Shown piece by piece: positions 7,688 through 14,622 of a stretch of 64,000 bases of DNA. Position numbers and translations under genes: made by a program. Position 1 is the first letter of the stretch. The number at the start of each line of letters is the position of its first letter. This DNA comes from Paractinoplanes ovalisporus. Lineage in GTDB: Bacteria; Actinomycetota; Actinomycetes; Mycobacteriales; Micromonosporaceae. The stretch is taken from the NCBI RefSeq assembly GCF_016834655.1, contig NZ_JAENHP010000018.1, positions 124,001 to 188,000 of the forward strand. Direction: 5' to 3'. The notes under the pieces were generated by a model. That model did no database searches, had not been told where the DNA came from, and saw only the letters and a program-made list of their open reading frames with translations.

Positions 7688-8593
7688 ATGCGCTTCGGAC
7701 TCTTCGGCACCGGACCCTGGGCGCATCTCGCGCACGCCCCGGCCCTGACCGCCCACCCCGACGTCGAGTTCGTCGGGGTATGGGGTCGCAATCCCGACAA
7801 GGCGGCCGCGCTGGCCGGGGAACACAACACCCGCCCGTACGCGGACCAGGACGAATTGATCGCCGACGTCGACGCCATCGCGGTCGCCCTACCGCCCGAC
7901 GTGCAGGCCCCACTCGCGCTGCGGGCCGCCCGGGCCGGCCGGCACCTGCTGCTCGACAAGCCGATCGCGTTCACCACGGCCGAGGCCGGCGAGCTGGTGG
8001 CCGCGGTGGCCGAGCACGACGTCGCCTCTGTGGTGTTCTTCACCCGGCGGCTGATGCCCCAGCTCGCCGAGTTCCTGGCCGACGCCGCCGCGACCGGCGG
8101 CTGGACCGAGACCCGCGTCGACCACCTGGGCTCGATCTTCACCGACGACAACCCGTTCGGCGCGTCGCCGTGGCGCAAGGAGAGCGGCGGCCTCTGGGAC
8201 GTCGGCCCGCACGCTCTGGCCATGGTGCTGCCGGTGCTGGGCCCGGTGACCGAGGTGACCGGCATGGCCGGCCCGCGCGACATGACCCACCTGCTGCTGC
8301 GCCACACCAGCGGCACGATCAGCAACCTGACGCTCTCGGTGGACGCGCCGCCGGCCGCCGAGCGCGAGGAGGCGCTGTTCGCGGGCGAGGCCGGCCTGCG
8401 TACCCCGCCCGACATGCCGTGGTCGCCGGTCGACGCCCTGGGCCGGGCCATCGACCAGCTGATCGCCGCGGCGTCCGGCGGCCCGGCCTCCGAGCTGGAC
8501 GTCCGTTTCGGCGCGGAGATCACCGCCGTGCTGGTCGCCGCCCGGGAGGCGATCGCCTCGGGCCGTACGGTCACGGTCGGCACCGCCAGATGA
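7688..8593 (+). CDS. Gfo/Idh/MocA family oxidoreductase
   Basis: A 301-residue NAD(P)-dependent oxidoreductase. It starts with the Rossmann motif FGLFGTGPWAHLAH and continues with VGVWGRNPDKA, ALPPDVQAPLALRAARAGRH and the family signature LLLDKP (EKP-type motif with the catalytic Lys). The C-terminal domain carries KESGGLWDVGPHAL, which resembles the GGxxxDxGxH substrate motif. The family oxidises or reduces sugars, inositols and related alcohols. An AAGGCAGGG-type site precedes the ATG. Its last 23 bases overlap the convergent gene at 8571. Substrate unknown. Confidence 0.85.
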   Translation: MRFGLFGTGPWAHLAHAPALTAHPDVEFVGVWGRNPDKAAALAGEHNTRPYADQDELIADVDAIAVALPPDVQAPLALRAARAGRHLLLDKPIAFTTAEAGELVAAVAEHDVASVVFFTRRLMPQLAEFLADAAATGGWTETRVDHLGSIFTDDNPFGASPWRKESGGLWDVGPHALAMVLPVLGPVTEVTGMAGPRDMTHLLLRHTSGTISNLTLSVDAPPAAEREEALFAGEAGLRTPPDMPWSPVDALGRAIDQLIAAASGGPASELDVRFGAEITAVLVAAREAIASGRTVTVGTAR

Positions 8594-9776
8594 CCGGCTG
8601 AATCGGCAGCGTGAGGTCGGCCGGGCCGCTCATCGCGATTCCGGCCACCACATGCGCGTCGTCGCTGATGCCGGCGACCACGAACGAGCCCAGGTAGGCG
8701 TCGATCGCCGGCAGGTAGGCGGGCAGCGACAGGACCTGCCGGCCGACGAAGACGGACGGCTTCTCCTCGCCGAAGCGCCACTGCCCGGTCGGCGCGGCGA
8801 CCTGCGTCTTCATGATCTCGGTACTCAGCTGCTGCCACATCCCGGTGCCCGGGTGGAACCGGTACACGATGTTCCGCGTGCCCAACCCGCCCTCCGCCGG
8901 CGCCGACGAGACCACACCGTAGAGCCATCCGTACCGGAAGACGAGCGGGTCGAAGGTGAGGGCGGGCCGGCCGTCGACGGGCGGTGGCGTGATCGCCCGT
9001 CGCGTGCCGTCCGGCATCCACAGATAGCCCTGCTCGGAAACGGTGCCGGCGACCGTGCCGTCGGGCGCGATGTCCCGGACCTCGGCCCGGGCCTCATCCG
9101 GCACCGCCAGCGGCACCGGATCAGCGTCCGCCGACGGCCACCGTACGGGCTGTTCGTGCTGGTCACGGCCGAGCTGACCGGCGATCTGGCCGTTGTCGTT
9201 GATCGCGACGGCGAAACCGGTGCCGCCCCTCAGCCGGGTGAACCTCCCGTCCCGATAGGCCCACGGGTGGTCGGCCCGGCTGTCGCTGAGCCCGACCGCG
9301 ACCCCGGACGCGTTGATGTCCCTCATCGTCACCCCGGTGACCGGTGGCACGACGTCCTCGACCAGGGCGCCGTCGTGCCATACGAGGTGGGACTTCGACA
9401 ACGACGGCGTCATCATGTCGGGTTCGGCCCGGCCGATCAGCCAACGGCCGCTCGAGTCGCCCGCATCGACCTCGGCCGAGCGGTACTTCGCGGCCGGGAG
9501 GGCCGCGGCCGTGCAGGAGGACGGGACGGCCGGGTCGGGCGGCGGCGTGGGCAGGGGAGTGGGCGCCGGGTTGGGCCGGGCGGCCACCAGGACGCCACCG
9601 GTCACGGCCGTGACGGCGACCGCGGAGAGCGCGGACCCGCCGGCCCACCACCGGCGCCGGCGCCGGCGGCCGTCGCGCATGGCCTTGGAAACGTCGATCG
9701 CGGGCGGCCCGGACGGCTCGCCGCTGAGCGGGCGCAACAGGAGGGCGCCGTACTCGTCGTCGCTGTTGTTGTTCAT
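8571..9776 (-). CDS. Membrane-anchored or secreted protein downstream of a SigE-type sigma factor
   Basis: A 401-residue protein. The N-terminal 35 residues are cytoplasmic and end in a run of Arg. One membrane helix follows (GGSALSAVAVTAVTGGVLVA), then a proline-rich linker, then an outside domain with repeated motifs such as VAINDNGQIAGQLG and ISDDAHVVAGIAM. These NDxGxIxG-type repeats are typical of HAF/beta-propeller repeats. It overlaps the sigma factor gene as ATGA, and its layout (short inner tail, one helix, outer domain) suits an anti-sigma or sensor role, though no zinc-binding anti-sigma motif is visible. The role is inferred. Confidence 0.65.
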   Translation of the reverse strand: MNNNSDDEYGALLLRPLSGEPSGPPAIDVSKAMRDGRRRRRRWWAGGSALSAVAVTAVTGGVLVAARPNPAPTPLPTPPPDPAVPSSCTAAALPAAKYRSAEVDAGDSSGRWLIGRAEPDMMTPSLSKSHLVWHDGALVEDVVPPVTGVTMRDINASGVAVGLSDSRADHPWAYRDGRFTRLRGGTGFAVAINDNGQIAGQLGRDQHEQPVRWPSADADPVPLAVPDEARAEVRDIAPDGTVAGTVSEQGYLWMPDGTRRAITPPPVDGRPALTFDPLVFRYGWLYGVVSSAPAEGGLGTRNIVYRFHPGTGMWQQLSTEIMKTQVAAPTGQWRFGEEKPSVFVGRQVLSLPAYLPAIDAYLGSFVVAGISDDAHVVAGIAMSGPADLTLPIQPVIWRCRP

Positions 9777-10276
9777 CGAGCACCTCCGACGCGGTCACCG
9801 AGAATGCGGCGCAGGGCGGTCAACCCGTGCGAGGTCTGGCTCTTCACCGTGCCCTCCGAGCAGTCGAGCAGCCGGGCCACGTCGGCCACCGACTGGTCAC
9901 AGAGGAACCGCAGCACCAGGACGGCCTGCTGACGGGCGGGAACCCGGCGCAGCGCAGCCCGCAGCACCGCCTTCTCCTCGGTCGAGCCGCCGCCCTCGGC
10001 GGCTGGGCGTTCCGGGGGCACATCCCGCAGGCTGACCCGCCACCAGCCCCGGCGCTTCTCGTCGAGAAACGCGCGGACGAGCATCCGGTGGACGTACGCG
10101 TCGACGTTCTCGACCCTCGCGATGCGCGGCCACTTCGCGTACAGCTTGGTGATGGTCTCCTGCACCAGGTCGTCGGCCTGATGCTCGTCCCCGCTGAGCA
10201 GGAACGCGACCCGCCGCAGGGCCGGCACCCGTCCGTTCACGTAGGCGAGGTAGCCCGCGTCCGATTCGTCATCCAT
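9773..10276 (-). CDS. SigE-family ECF RNA polymerase sigma factor
   Basis: A 167-residue sigma-70 family protein. Region 2 covers about residues 15-80 (LRRVAFLLSGDEHQADDLVQETITKLYAKW) and region 4 about 105-155, with VLVLRFLCDQSVADVARLLDCSEGTVKSQTSHGLTAL forming the helix-turn-helix. It matches the streptomycete SigE-family group common in Actinoplanes. The ATG at 10274-10276 has AGGAG at good spacing; the frame is open to 10303. It is translationally coupled to the membrane protein downstream, a likely partner. Confidence 0.9.
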   Translation of the reverse strand: MDDESDAGYLAYVNGRVPALRRVAFLLSGDEHQADDLVQETITKLYAKWPRIARVENVDAYVHRMLVRAFLDEKRRGWWRVSLRDVPPERPAAEGGGSTEEKAVLRAALRRVPARQQAVLVLRFLCDQSVADVARLLDCSEGTVKSQTSHGLTALRRILGDRVGGAR

Positions 10277-10352
10277 CCCCGCTCCTGTCCCTCGTCCACC
10301 CATAGACGGGGATTGCCGTTCCGAGGTTGTACGGAATTTTCGGTCCTGTGAC

Positions 10353-10379
10353 CCGTCCGGGCGCCCCGGCGTGCCGAAT
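10353..10379 (+). promoter_or_regulatory. SigK-like promoter
   Basis: CCGTCC (10353-10358) and CCGAAT (10374-10379) are separated by 15 bases. This is close to the mycobacterial SigK promoter, CCATCC and CCGAAT with a similar spacer. It lies 38 bases upstream of the SigK-like gene, which fits positive autoregulation. The match is seen; recognition by this factor is inferred. Confidence 0.6.
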
Positions 10380-10416
10380 CAGCGCTTGAATAGCTGCAAC
10401 GGCGAAAGGCGGACCC

Positions 10417-11037
10417 ATGGCGGAGCGCGGAGCAAGCCGTCGCCCCGAACACCTGGCGGCGGTCCCGGACAGCGGTGCACCGCCCCCGGCCGACGCTGGT
10501 GACCTGCTGCGCGAGGTGGCTCGAGGCGACGAGAAGGCGTTCGGGCGGCTCTACGACCTGGTCGCGCCCCGCGTCTACGGCCTGATCCGGCGGGTGCTGC
10601 GCGATCCGGCCCAGGCCGAGGAGGTCGCACAGGAGGCGCTGGTCGAGGTGTGGCGCACGGCGGTCCGCTTCGACCCGGCGCGCGGCTCGGCCACGTCATG
10701 GATCTTCACCATCGCGCACCGGCGCGCGGTCGACCGGGTGCGCTCCGAACAGGCGGCGACCGACCGGACGATCCGGGCCGGGGTGGCCTCGGTCGACACC
10801 CCGTACGACGCGGTGGCCGACGAGGTCTCGGGCCGGCTCGAACGGCAGCAGGTGCGCCGATGTCTCGACGGCCTGACTGAACTGCAACGGCAGGCGGTGA
10901 CGTTGGCTTATTACCAGGGCCACTCGTATCCGCGGGTGGCCGAACTGCTCGGCACGCCGCTGCCGACGGTGAAGACGAGGATGCGCGACGGGCTGATCCG
11001 CCTGCGCGACTGCATGGGAACGGGGGCCTCGGCGTGA
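10417..11037 (+). CDS. sigK: ECF RNA polymerase sigma factor, SigK-like
   Basis: A 206-residue ECF sigma factor. Region 2 contains AFGRLYDLVAPRVYGLIRRVLRDPAQAEEVAQEALVEVWR and the -10 binding segment GSATSWIFTIAHRRAVDRVRSEQ. Region 4 contains LQRQAVTLAYYQGHSYPRVAELLGTPLPTVKTRMRDGLIRLRD. The following gene is an RskA-type anti-sigma factor overlapping by GTGA, the arrangement known for SigK/RskA. A ribosome site GAAAGGCGG precedes the ATG. In mycobacteria SigK responds to redox state through a cysteine pair; the corresponding cysteines are not obvious here. The SigK-like promoter upstream supports the name. Confidence 0.8.
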   Translation: MAERGASRRPEHLAAVPDSGAPPPADAGDLLREVARGDEKAFGRLYDLVAPRVYGLIRRVLRDPAQAEEVAQEALVEVWRTAVRFDPARGSATSWIFTIAHRRAVDRVRSEQAATDRTIRAGVASVDTPYDAVADEVSGRLERQQVRRCLDGLTELQRQAVTLAYYQGHSYPRVAELLGTPLPTVKTRMRDGLIRLRDCMGTGASA

Positions 11038-11780
11038 CCACCGAGATTCACACCCTGGTCGGCGCCTATGTGCTCGACGCCGTGGACGACATCGAGCGCG
11101 CGTCGTTCGAACGTCACCTGCGCGAGTGCGACAGCTGCCGCACCGAGGTCACCGAGCTGCGCGAGACCACGGCCCAGCTGGCCCACGACACCTGGTCGGT
11201 GCCGCCGCCCTGGTTGCGCGAGAACGTGATGGCCGAGGTCTCCCGCACCCGCCAGCTCCCGCCGAACGTTCCGGACGCCCCCGCCGCGCCCCCGGTCCGC
11301 ACGCCGTCGCGGTGGCGGCGGCTCACCGCGGTGGCGGCCGCGGTGGTCGCCGCGGCCGGCACCGGCACGGCGGTCTTCGTGGTGCAGGACCAGCGCGTCC
11401 GCGACGAACGGGCGGTCGCCGAGGCGGCCCGTCTCAACGAGGCCCGCGTGCGGGCGATCCTCTCCGCGCCCGACGTCAAGCTCAGCGAGCAGGCGATGTC
11501 GACCGGGGGCCGGGTCACCGTCGCCACCTCGCAGCTGCACAACGCGGGCGTGGTGATGCTGGCCGGTGAGGCCGCTCCGGCCGGCCGGGTCTACCAGCTC
11601 TGGACGATCCGGCCCGGCGGCGATCCGCAGAACGCGGGTGTGCTGCGCGAGGGCCAGACGGCCGAACTCGTCGTGGTCGACGGGCTGCCCGGGGCGACCG
11701 ACGTGGGAGTGACGATCGAACCGCCGAACGGGTCCCCGGCTCCCACGACGCCGATGGTGGCCGACGTCAAACTCACCTGA
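11034..11780 (+). CDS. rskA: Anti-sigma-K factor, RskA-like
   Basis: A 248-residue membrane protein. The N-terminal anti-sigma domain has the zinc-type motif HLRECDSC (His28, Cys32, Cys35). A linker rich in Pro/Arg leads to one membrane helix (LTAVAAAVVAAAGTGTAVFVV, about residues 88-110). The outer domain is of the RskA type, with AGRVYQLWTIRPGG and a C-terminal segment TDVGVTIEPPNGS. It should hold SigK at the membrane and release it by regulated proteolysis, by analogy with mycobacteria. The GTG start overlaps the sigK stop, coupling their translation. Confidence 0.85.
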   Translation: MTTEIHTLVGAYVLDAVDDIERASFERHLRECDSCRTEVTELRETTAQLAHDTWSVPPPWLRENVMAEVSRTRQLPPNVPDAPAAPPVRTPSRWRRLTAVAAAVVAAAGTGTAVFVVQDQRVRDERAVAEAARLNEARVRAILSAPDVKLSEQAMSTGGRVTVATSQLHNAGVVMLAGEAAPAGRVYQLWTIRPGGDPQNAGVLREGQTAELVVVDGLPGATDVGVTIEPPNGSPAPTTPMVADVKLT

Positions 11781-11795
11781 GGCCCGGCCCCATCC

Positions 11796-12086
11796 TCAGG
11801 GGACGGTGCGCTCGATGGCGGCCGCGCCGTCCCGCTCGAGTTCCTGGCGGGCGCGCTCGATGTTCTCCGGCGTGGGGTCGCGGCCCTCGGCGACGGCGAG
11901 GTCTTCGGGGTCCCAGGGCTGATCGGCTCCCGTACGCACCGGGGGCTCCTCGCCGGGCTGGAGGAACTCGGGGTTGTCGCTGTCGGGGCCGCCCCCGGTG
12001 ATGAAGGCCTCGACCGCGACGTCGTCCTCGACGGCGTCCGCGACTTCCGGCGTCTCCTCCAACGGCTGGCGTATCTCGTCGGTCAT
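11796..12086 (-). CDS. Acidic hypothetical protein
   Basis: A 96-residue very acidic protein (EETPEVADAVEDDVAVEAF, DPEDLAVAEGRDPT) with no membrane segment and no recognised domain. The ATG at 12084-12086 is preceded by GGAGG at good spacing; the frame extends upstream through a repeat array that is not coding-like. It resembles in character the acidic protein at 25091. Function unknown. Confidence 0.6.
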   Translation of the reverse strand: MTDEIRQPLEETPEVADAVEDDVAVEAFITGGGPDSDNPEFLQPGEEPPVRTGADQPWDPEDLAVAEGRDPTPENIERARQELERDGAAAIERTVP

Positions 12087-12125
12087 GATTCCTCCATCGC
12101 TCGGCTCACCTCCGGTACTACCCCA

Positions 12126-12248
12126 TCGGCTCGGGCCCGGAACAGGGGTCGGGCCCATCGATTCGCGCCTGGAACCGGGGGCCGGGCCCGTCGGCTCGCG
12201 CCCGGAACCGGGGGTGGACTCTCGATTCGCGCCTGGAAGAGGGGTCGG
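12126..12248 (+). repeat. Four degenerate ~32-bp tandem copies
   Basis: Copies begin at 12126, 12158, 12191 and 12222. Each has the core TCG(G/A)(C/T)TCG(G/C)GCC(C/T)GGAA followed by a G-run. They alternate between two subtypes (TCGGCTCG and TCGATTCG). They lie in the 362-base gap between the acidic gene and the next gene on the other strand. The rest of that gap (12249-12448) holds no gene I can support, only an AT-rich patch near 12340. Confidence 0.7.
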
Positions 12249-12448
12249 AAAGGGACGATCATGCTGTCGGCCGGTCAAACTGAGCGCTAACTGGACAGGA
12301 CCTGCGCGTTACGGATGGACGCTTAGTAGCGGGCCGAATACATTTTCGCCTTGACGCTCGTTCTCGGGGGCCTGGTGGGATGCGCCGGGCCCGTCCGGGC
12401 GGGCGTGGTGAGGGGGAAACGCATGACCGAGAGTCGGGGAGGGCGGTC

Positions 12449-12814
12449 GTGACCAGCCTGTCCGATGCGGAACGGGACGCGTGCGACGTGTTGCAGGCCC
12501 TCGCGGGCCTGGCCGCGCTGCTGCGCCGCCCCGCCGCGGACGTGCCGGGCCTCGACCCGGCCGACCCCGCAGTCGACGACGCCCGCCGGCTGCTGCTGAA
12601 CCTGGCCGAGGACGGTGGTCAGTCCGCCGCCCGGGTGCTGGCCTATCTGCGCACCCAGCGCGGCGCCGGTGACGGTGACCTCGCCGCGGTGCCCCCGCGG
12701 CTGGGTCAGTGGCGTGAGTGGGTGCCGCCGCGCGGTCACCTCTTCGGCCTGACGACGACCCGGCCCACCCCGAACGAGGTTCCGCAGCCTCGTCGCAGCG
12801 ACCCCGGCGAATAG
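12449..12814 (+). CDS. Hypothetical protein
   Basis: The GTG at 12449, behind a GGGGAGGG ribosome site, gives 121 residues. The protein is predicted soluble and helical, with LSDAERDACDVLQALAGLAALLRRP at the start, a second helical stretch DARRLLLNLAEDGGQSAARVLAYLRTQ, and a basic, proline-containing tail. No known domain was recognised. An in-frame ATG at 12380 is less likely, because the segment before 12449 is Arg/Gly-rich and lacks a ribosome site. Confidence 0.55.
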   Translation: MTSLSDAERDACDVLQALAGLAALLRRPAADVPGLDPADPAVDDARRLLLNLAEDGGQSAARVLAYLRTQRGAGDGDLAAVPPRLGQWREWVPPRGHLFGLTTTRPTPNEVPQPRRSDPGE

Positions 12815-12890
12815 GCGCTCGCTCCCCTCGGCGCACGAGTCGGGGGTTCCCTCCCGATGAGCGGGCGTACCTCAGTGCGCCGGTCGCTCT

Positions 12891-13895
12891 TCAGCGTGCC
12901 GACCGCAGGGTCTCCGAGGGGGATTCGCCGAACCGGGCCCGGTACGCCGACGCGAACCGGCCCAGGTGTGCGAAGCCCCACCGGTGCGCCACGGACGCGA
13001 CCGTCACCCGTGCTGGGTCGGCCCGGCGCAATGCCTCGTGCACCCGGCCCAGGCGCACCTGCTGGAGGTAGGTCATCGGGGCCATGCCCATGTGCCGGCG
13101 GAAGCCCTCCTGCAGCGACCGGACGCTCATGTTGGCGACGCGGGCCAGGTCGGTCACCGTGAACGCGCGTTCCGGCTCGTGCTGGATGGAGTCGACCACG
13201 CGGCGGATCGCCCGCGGCGGGCCGGTCACGGTCGGGCCGGTCAGCTCGTCGTGATAGCGGTGGGGGAGGCTGAGCAGCAGGCCGCTGAGCACGGTGCTGC
13301 GCAGCTGCTCGGCCATCAGCGGCTCGTAGAACAGGCTGGTCTCGAACTCGAGCTCGTCACACAGAAGGCTGATCAGCCGGCGCCAGCTCTGCCCCGGGCC
13401 GGTGGAAAGGTCCACCTCCGGGGGAAGGTCGAGGGGTCCCTCGATCGGGTGTCCCAACAGTCCAGACAATTCCTCCTCGAGAGCTTTCCGCTCGACCTTG
13501 ACGGCGAGTTCGGCGCAGTTGCCCTCGCGGGAGGTGTAGACCGGGCTGCCCGGCCCGAAGACGACCCCCGTCGAGGGGCCCACGACCACCTCACGGCCGG
13601 CGTGGCGGGCGCGCAGGTGCCCCTGGGTCGGCATGCTCACGTGGTAGGCGTCGAGCTCGGCCACGAGCAGGGTCACGGGGGTGTTGAAGCTCAGGTGCCC
13701 GACCGTCAGGGGTCCGAGTTGGATCACTCCGACGCCGAGCTCGAAGTCGCCGGCGGCATCGGGCATCCCGACCGCTACCGGGTAGTAGAAACGATTTAGC
13801 ACAGACCGTGCCTCATCGATGTCGACCCCGCTGAAGTGGACTATGTCCGGAGCGTCGGGGCACACGTGGGGCGGCCTCGGAAAGACGTCAACCAT
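12891..13895 (-). CDS. AraC family transcriptional regulator
   Basis: A 334-residue protein from the ATG at 13893-13895 (an ATG at 13943 would add 16 residues). The N-terminal two thirds form a cupin-type sensor of the AraC_binding_2 class (LDAYHVSMPTQGHL, STGVVFGPGSPVYTSREGN). The C-terminal 100 residues are a complete AraC DNA-binding domain with two helix-turn-helices: FTVTDLARVANMSVRSLQEGFRRHMGMAPMTYLQQVRLGRVHEALR and TVASVAHRWGFAHLGRFASAYRARFGESPSETLR. It is cytoplasmic. A 16-base palindrome lies directly upstream at 13944-13959. Its target is not obvious; the divergent STAS gene is a candidate. Confidence 0.85.
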   Translation of the reverse strand: MVDVFPRPPHVCPDAPDIVHFSGVDIDEARSVLNRFYYPVAVGMPDAAGDFELGVGVIQLGPLTVGHLSFNTPVTLLVAELDAYHVSMPTQGHLRARHAGREVVVGPSTGVVFGPGSPVYTSREGNCAELAVKVERKALEEELSGLLGHPIEGPLDLPPEVDLSTGPGQSWRRLISLLCDELEFETSLFYEPLMAEQLRSTVLSGLLLSLPHRYHDELTGPTVTGPPRAIRRVVDSIQHEPERAFTVTDLARVANMSVRSLQEGFRRHMGMAPMTYLQQVRLGRVHEALRRADPARVTVASVAHRWGFAHLGRFASAYRARFGESPSETLRSAR

Positions 13896-13943
13896 GCCCA
13901 GAGGTGTCCCATCGCATACCGTGAGTATTCGACCCCGACACAT

Positions 13944-13959
13944 GGAACGTCAACGTTCC
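13944..13959 (-). promoter_or_regulatory. Palindromic operator candidate upstream of the AraC gene
   Basis: GGAACGT-CA-ACGTTCC is a perfect seven-base inverted repeat around two bases. It lies in the 287-base gap between the AraC regulator and the STAS gene, directly upstream of the regulator. A further CGTTCC half-site is seen at about 13974. It may serve autoregulation; this is inferred. No gene was found in the rest of the gap. Confidence 0.45.
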
Positions 13960-14182
13960 CGCCACGCGCTGACCGTTCCAGCACATTCAGGCCATATGAA
14001 CTACTCTGGCGTTCCGCGCCTACGTGGCGTAACTTGCAGACCAGCGGATTGTTGTAGGAACGCGGTCGGAGAGCGGCGCCCGGGCGAGGCGTCCGACGCC
14101 CATGAAGGCCTTTCAGGGCCAGTGGTGCGTCCTTCCCGCGGAAGTCGGCGTCGGCCCGCTCGACGCCAGGAAGAGGGCAGCC

Positions 14183-14539
14183 GTGTATCTGCCGATCACC
14201 ACGCGCCAGTTGGCTGATGGCACCGTCGAGATCGCTCCCAGCGGGGAAATTGATCTTGATAATGCTCACGTGATGCGGGACGCCGTCAACGACGTGCTGA
14301 CCAGCTCCACGCCGGGCAAGATCTGCCTCGATCTCCAACGCGTGATGCTGATCGACAGCATCGGCATCGGCATCCTGGTGGCCTGCTTCCACACCGCGGC
14401 CGCCAGTGGCATCAAGCTCGTGGTGAGCCACCCGAGCCCGACGGTCTATCGCCAGCTCTGGGTCTCGGGCCTGGTGGGCCTGCTGGGCTGCGCCGAGCCG
14501 CCGTCACCCCGCACGTCGGTCGGCCTGCGCCCGTCCTGA
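14183..14539 (+). CDS. STAS domain anti-sigma factor antagonist
   Basis: A 118-residue protein of the SpoIIAA/RsbV type. Conserved features are TVEIAPSGEIDLDNAHVMRDAVNDVL, KICLDLQRVMLIDSIGIGILVACF and the C-terminal helix PTVYRQLWVSGL. The Ser in DSIGIG (Ser59) is the position phosphorylated by anti-sigma kinases; unphosphorylated protein would bind the kinase and free a sigma factor. No kinase gene is adjacent, so it is an orphan. The GTG at 14183 follows AGGAAGAGGG; an ATG at 14102 in frame lacks conserved sequence. Confidence 0.85.
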   Translation: MYLPITTRQLADGTVEIAPSGEIDLDNAHVMRDAVNDVLTSSTPGKICLDLQRVMLIDSIGIGILVACFHTAAASGIKLVVSHPSPTVYRQLWVSGLVGLLGCAEPPSPRTSVGLRPS

Positions 14540-14570
14540 CCCGCGGTCTTATCGGGCGCCGCAGCACAAC

Positions 14571-14612
14571 GCCCCCATGAAGAGCGCGTGACCGCGGCTC
14601 GTCCATGGGGGC
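14571..14612. terminator. Inverted repeat between convergent genes
   Basis: GCCCCCATG (14571-14579) pairs perfectly with CATGGGGGC (14604-14612), with a 24-base loop. It sits between the convergent STAS and transporter genes, where a bidirectional terminator is expected. There is no T-run on either side. Confidence 0.45.
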
Positions 14613-14622
14613 GCGACGCCCG

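Noticed and set aside
12126..12248. CRISPR-like array
   Set aside because: Only four degenerate copies without spacers; it is a tandem repeat.
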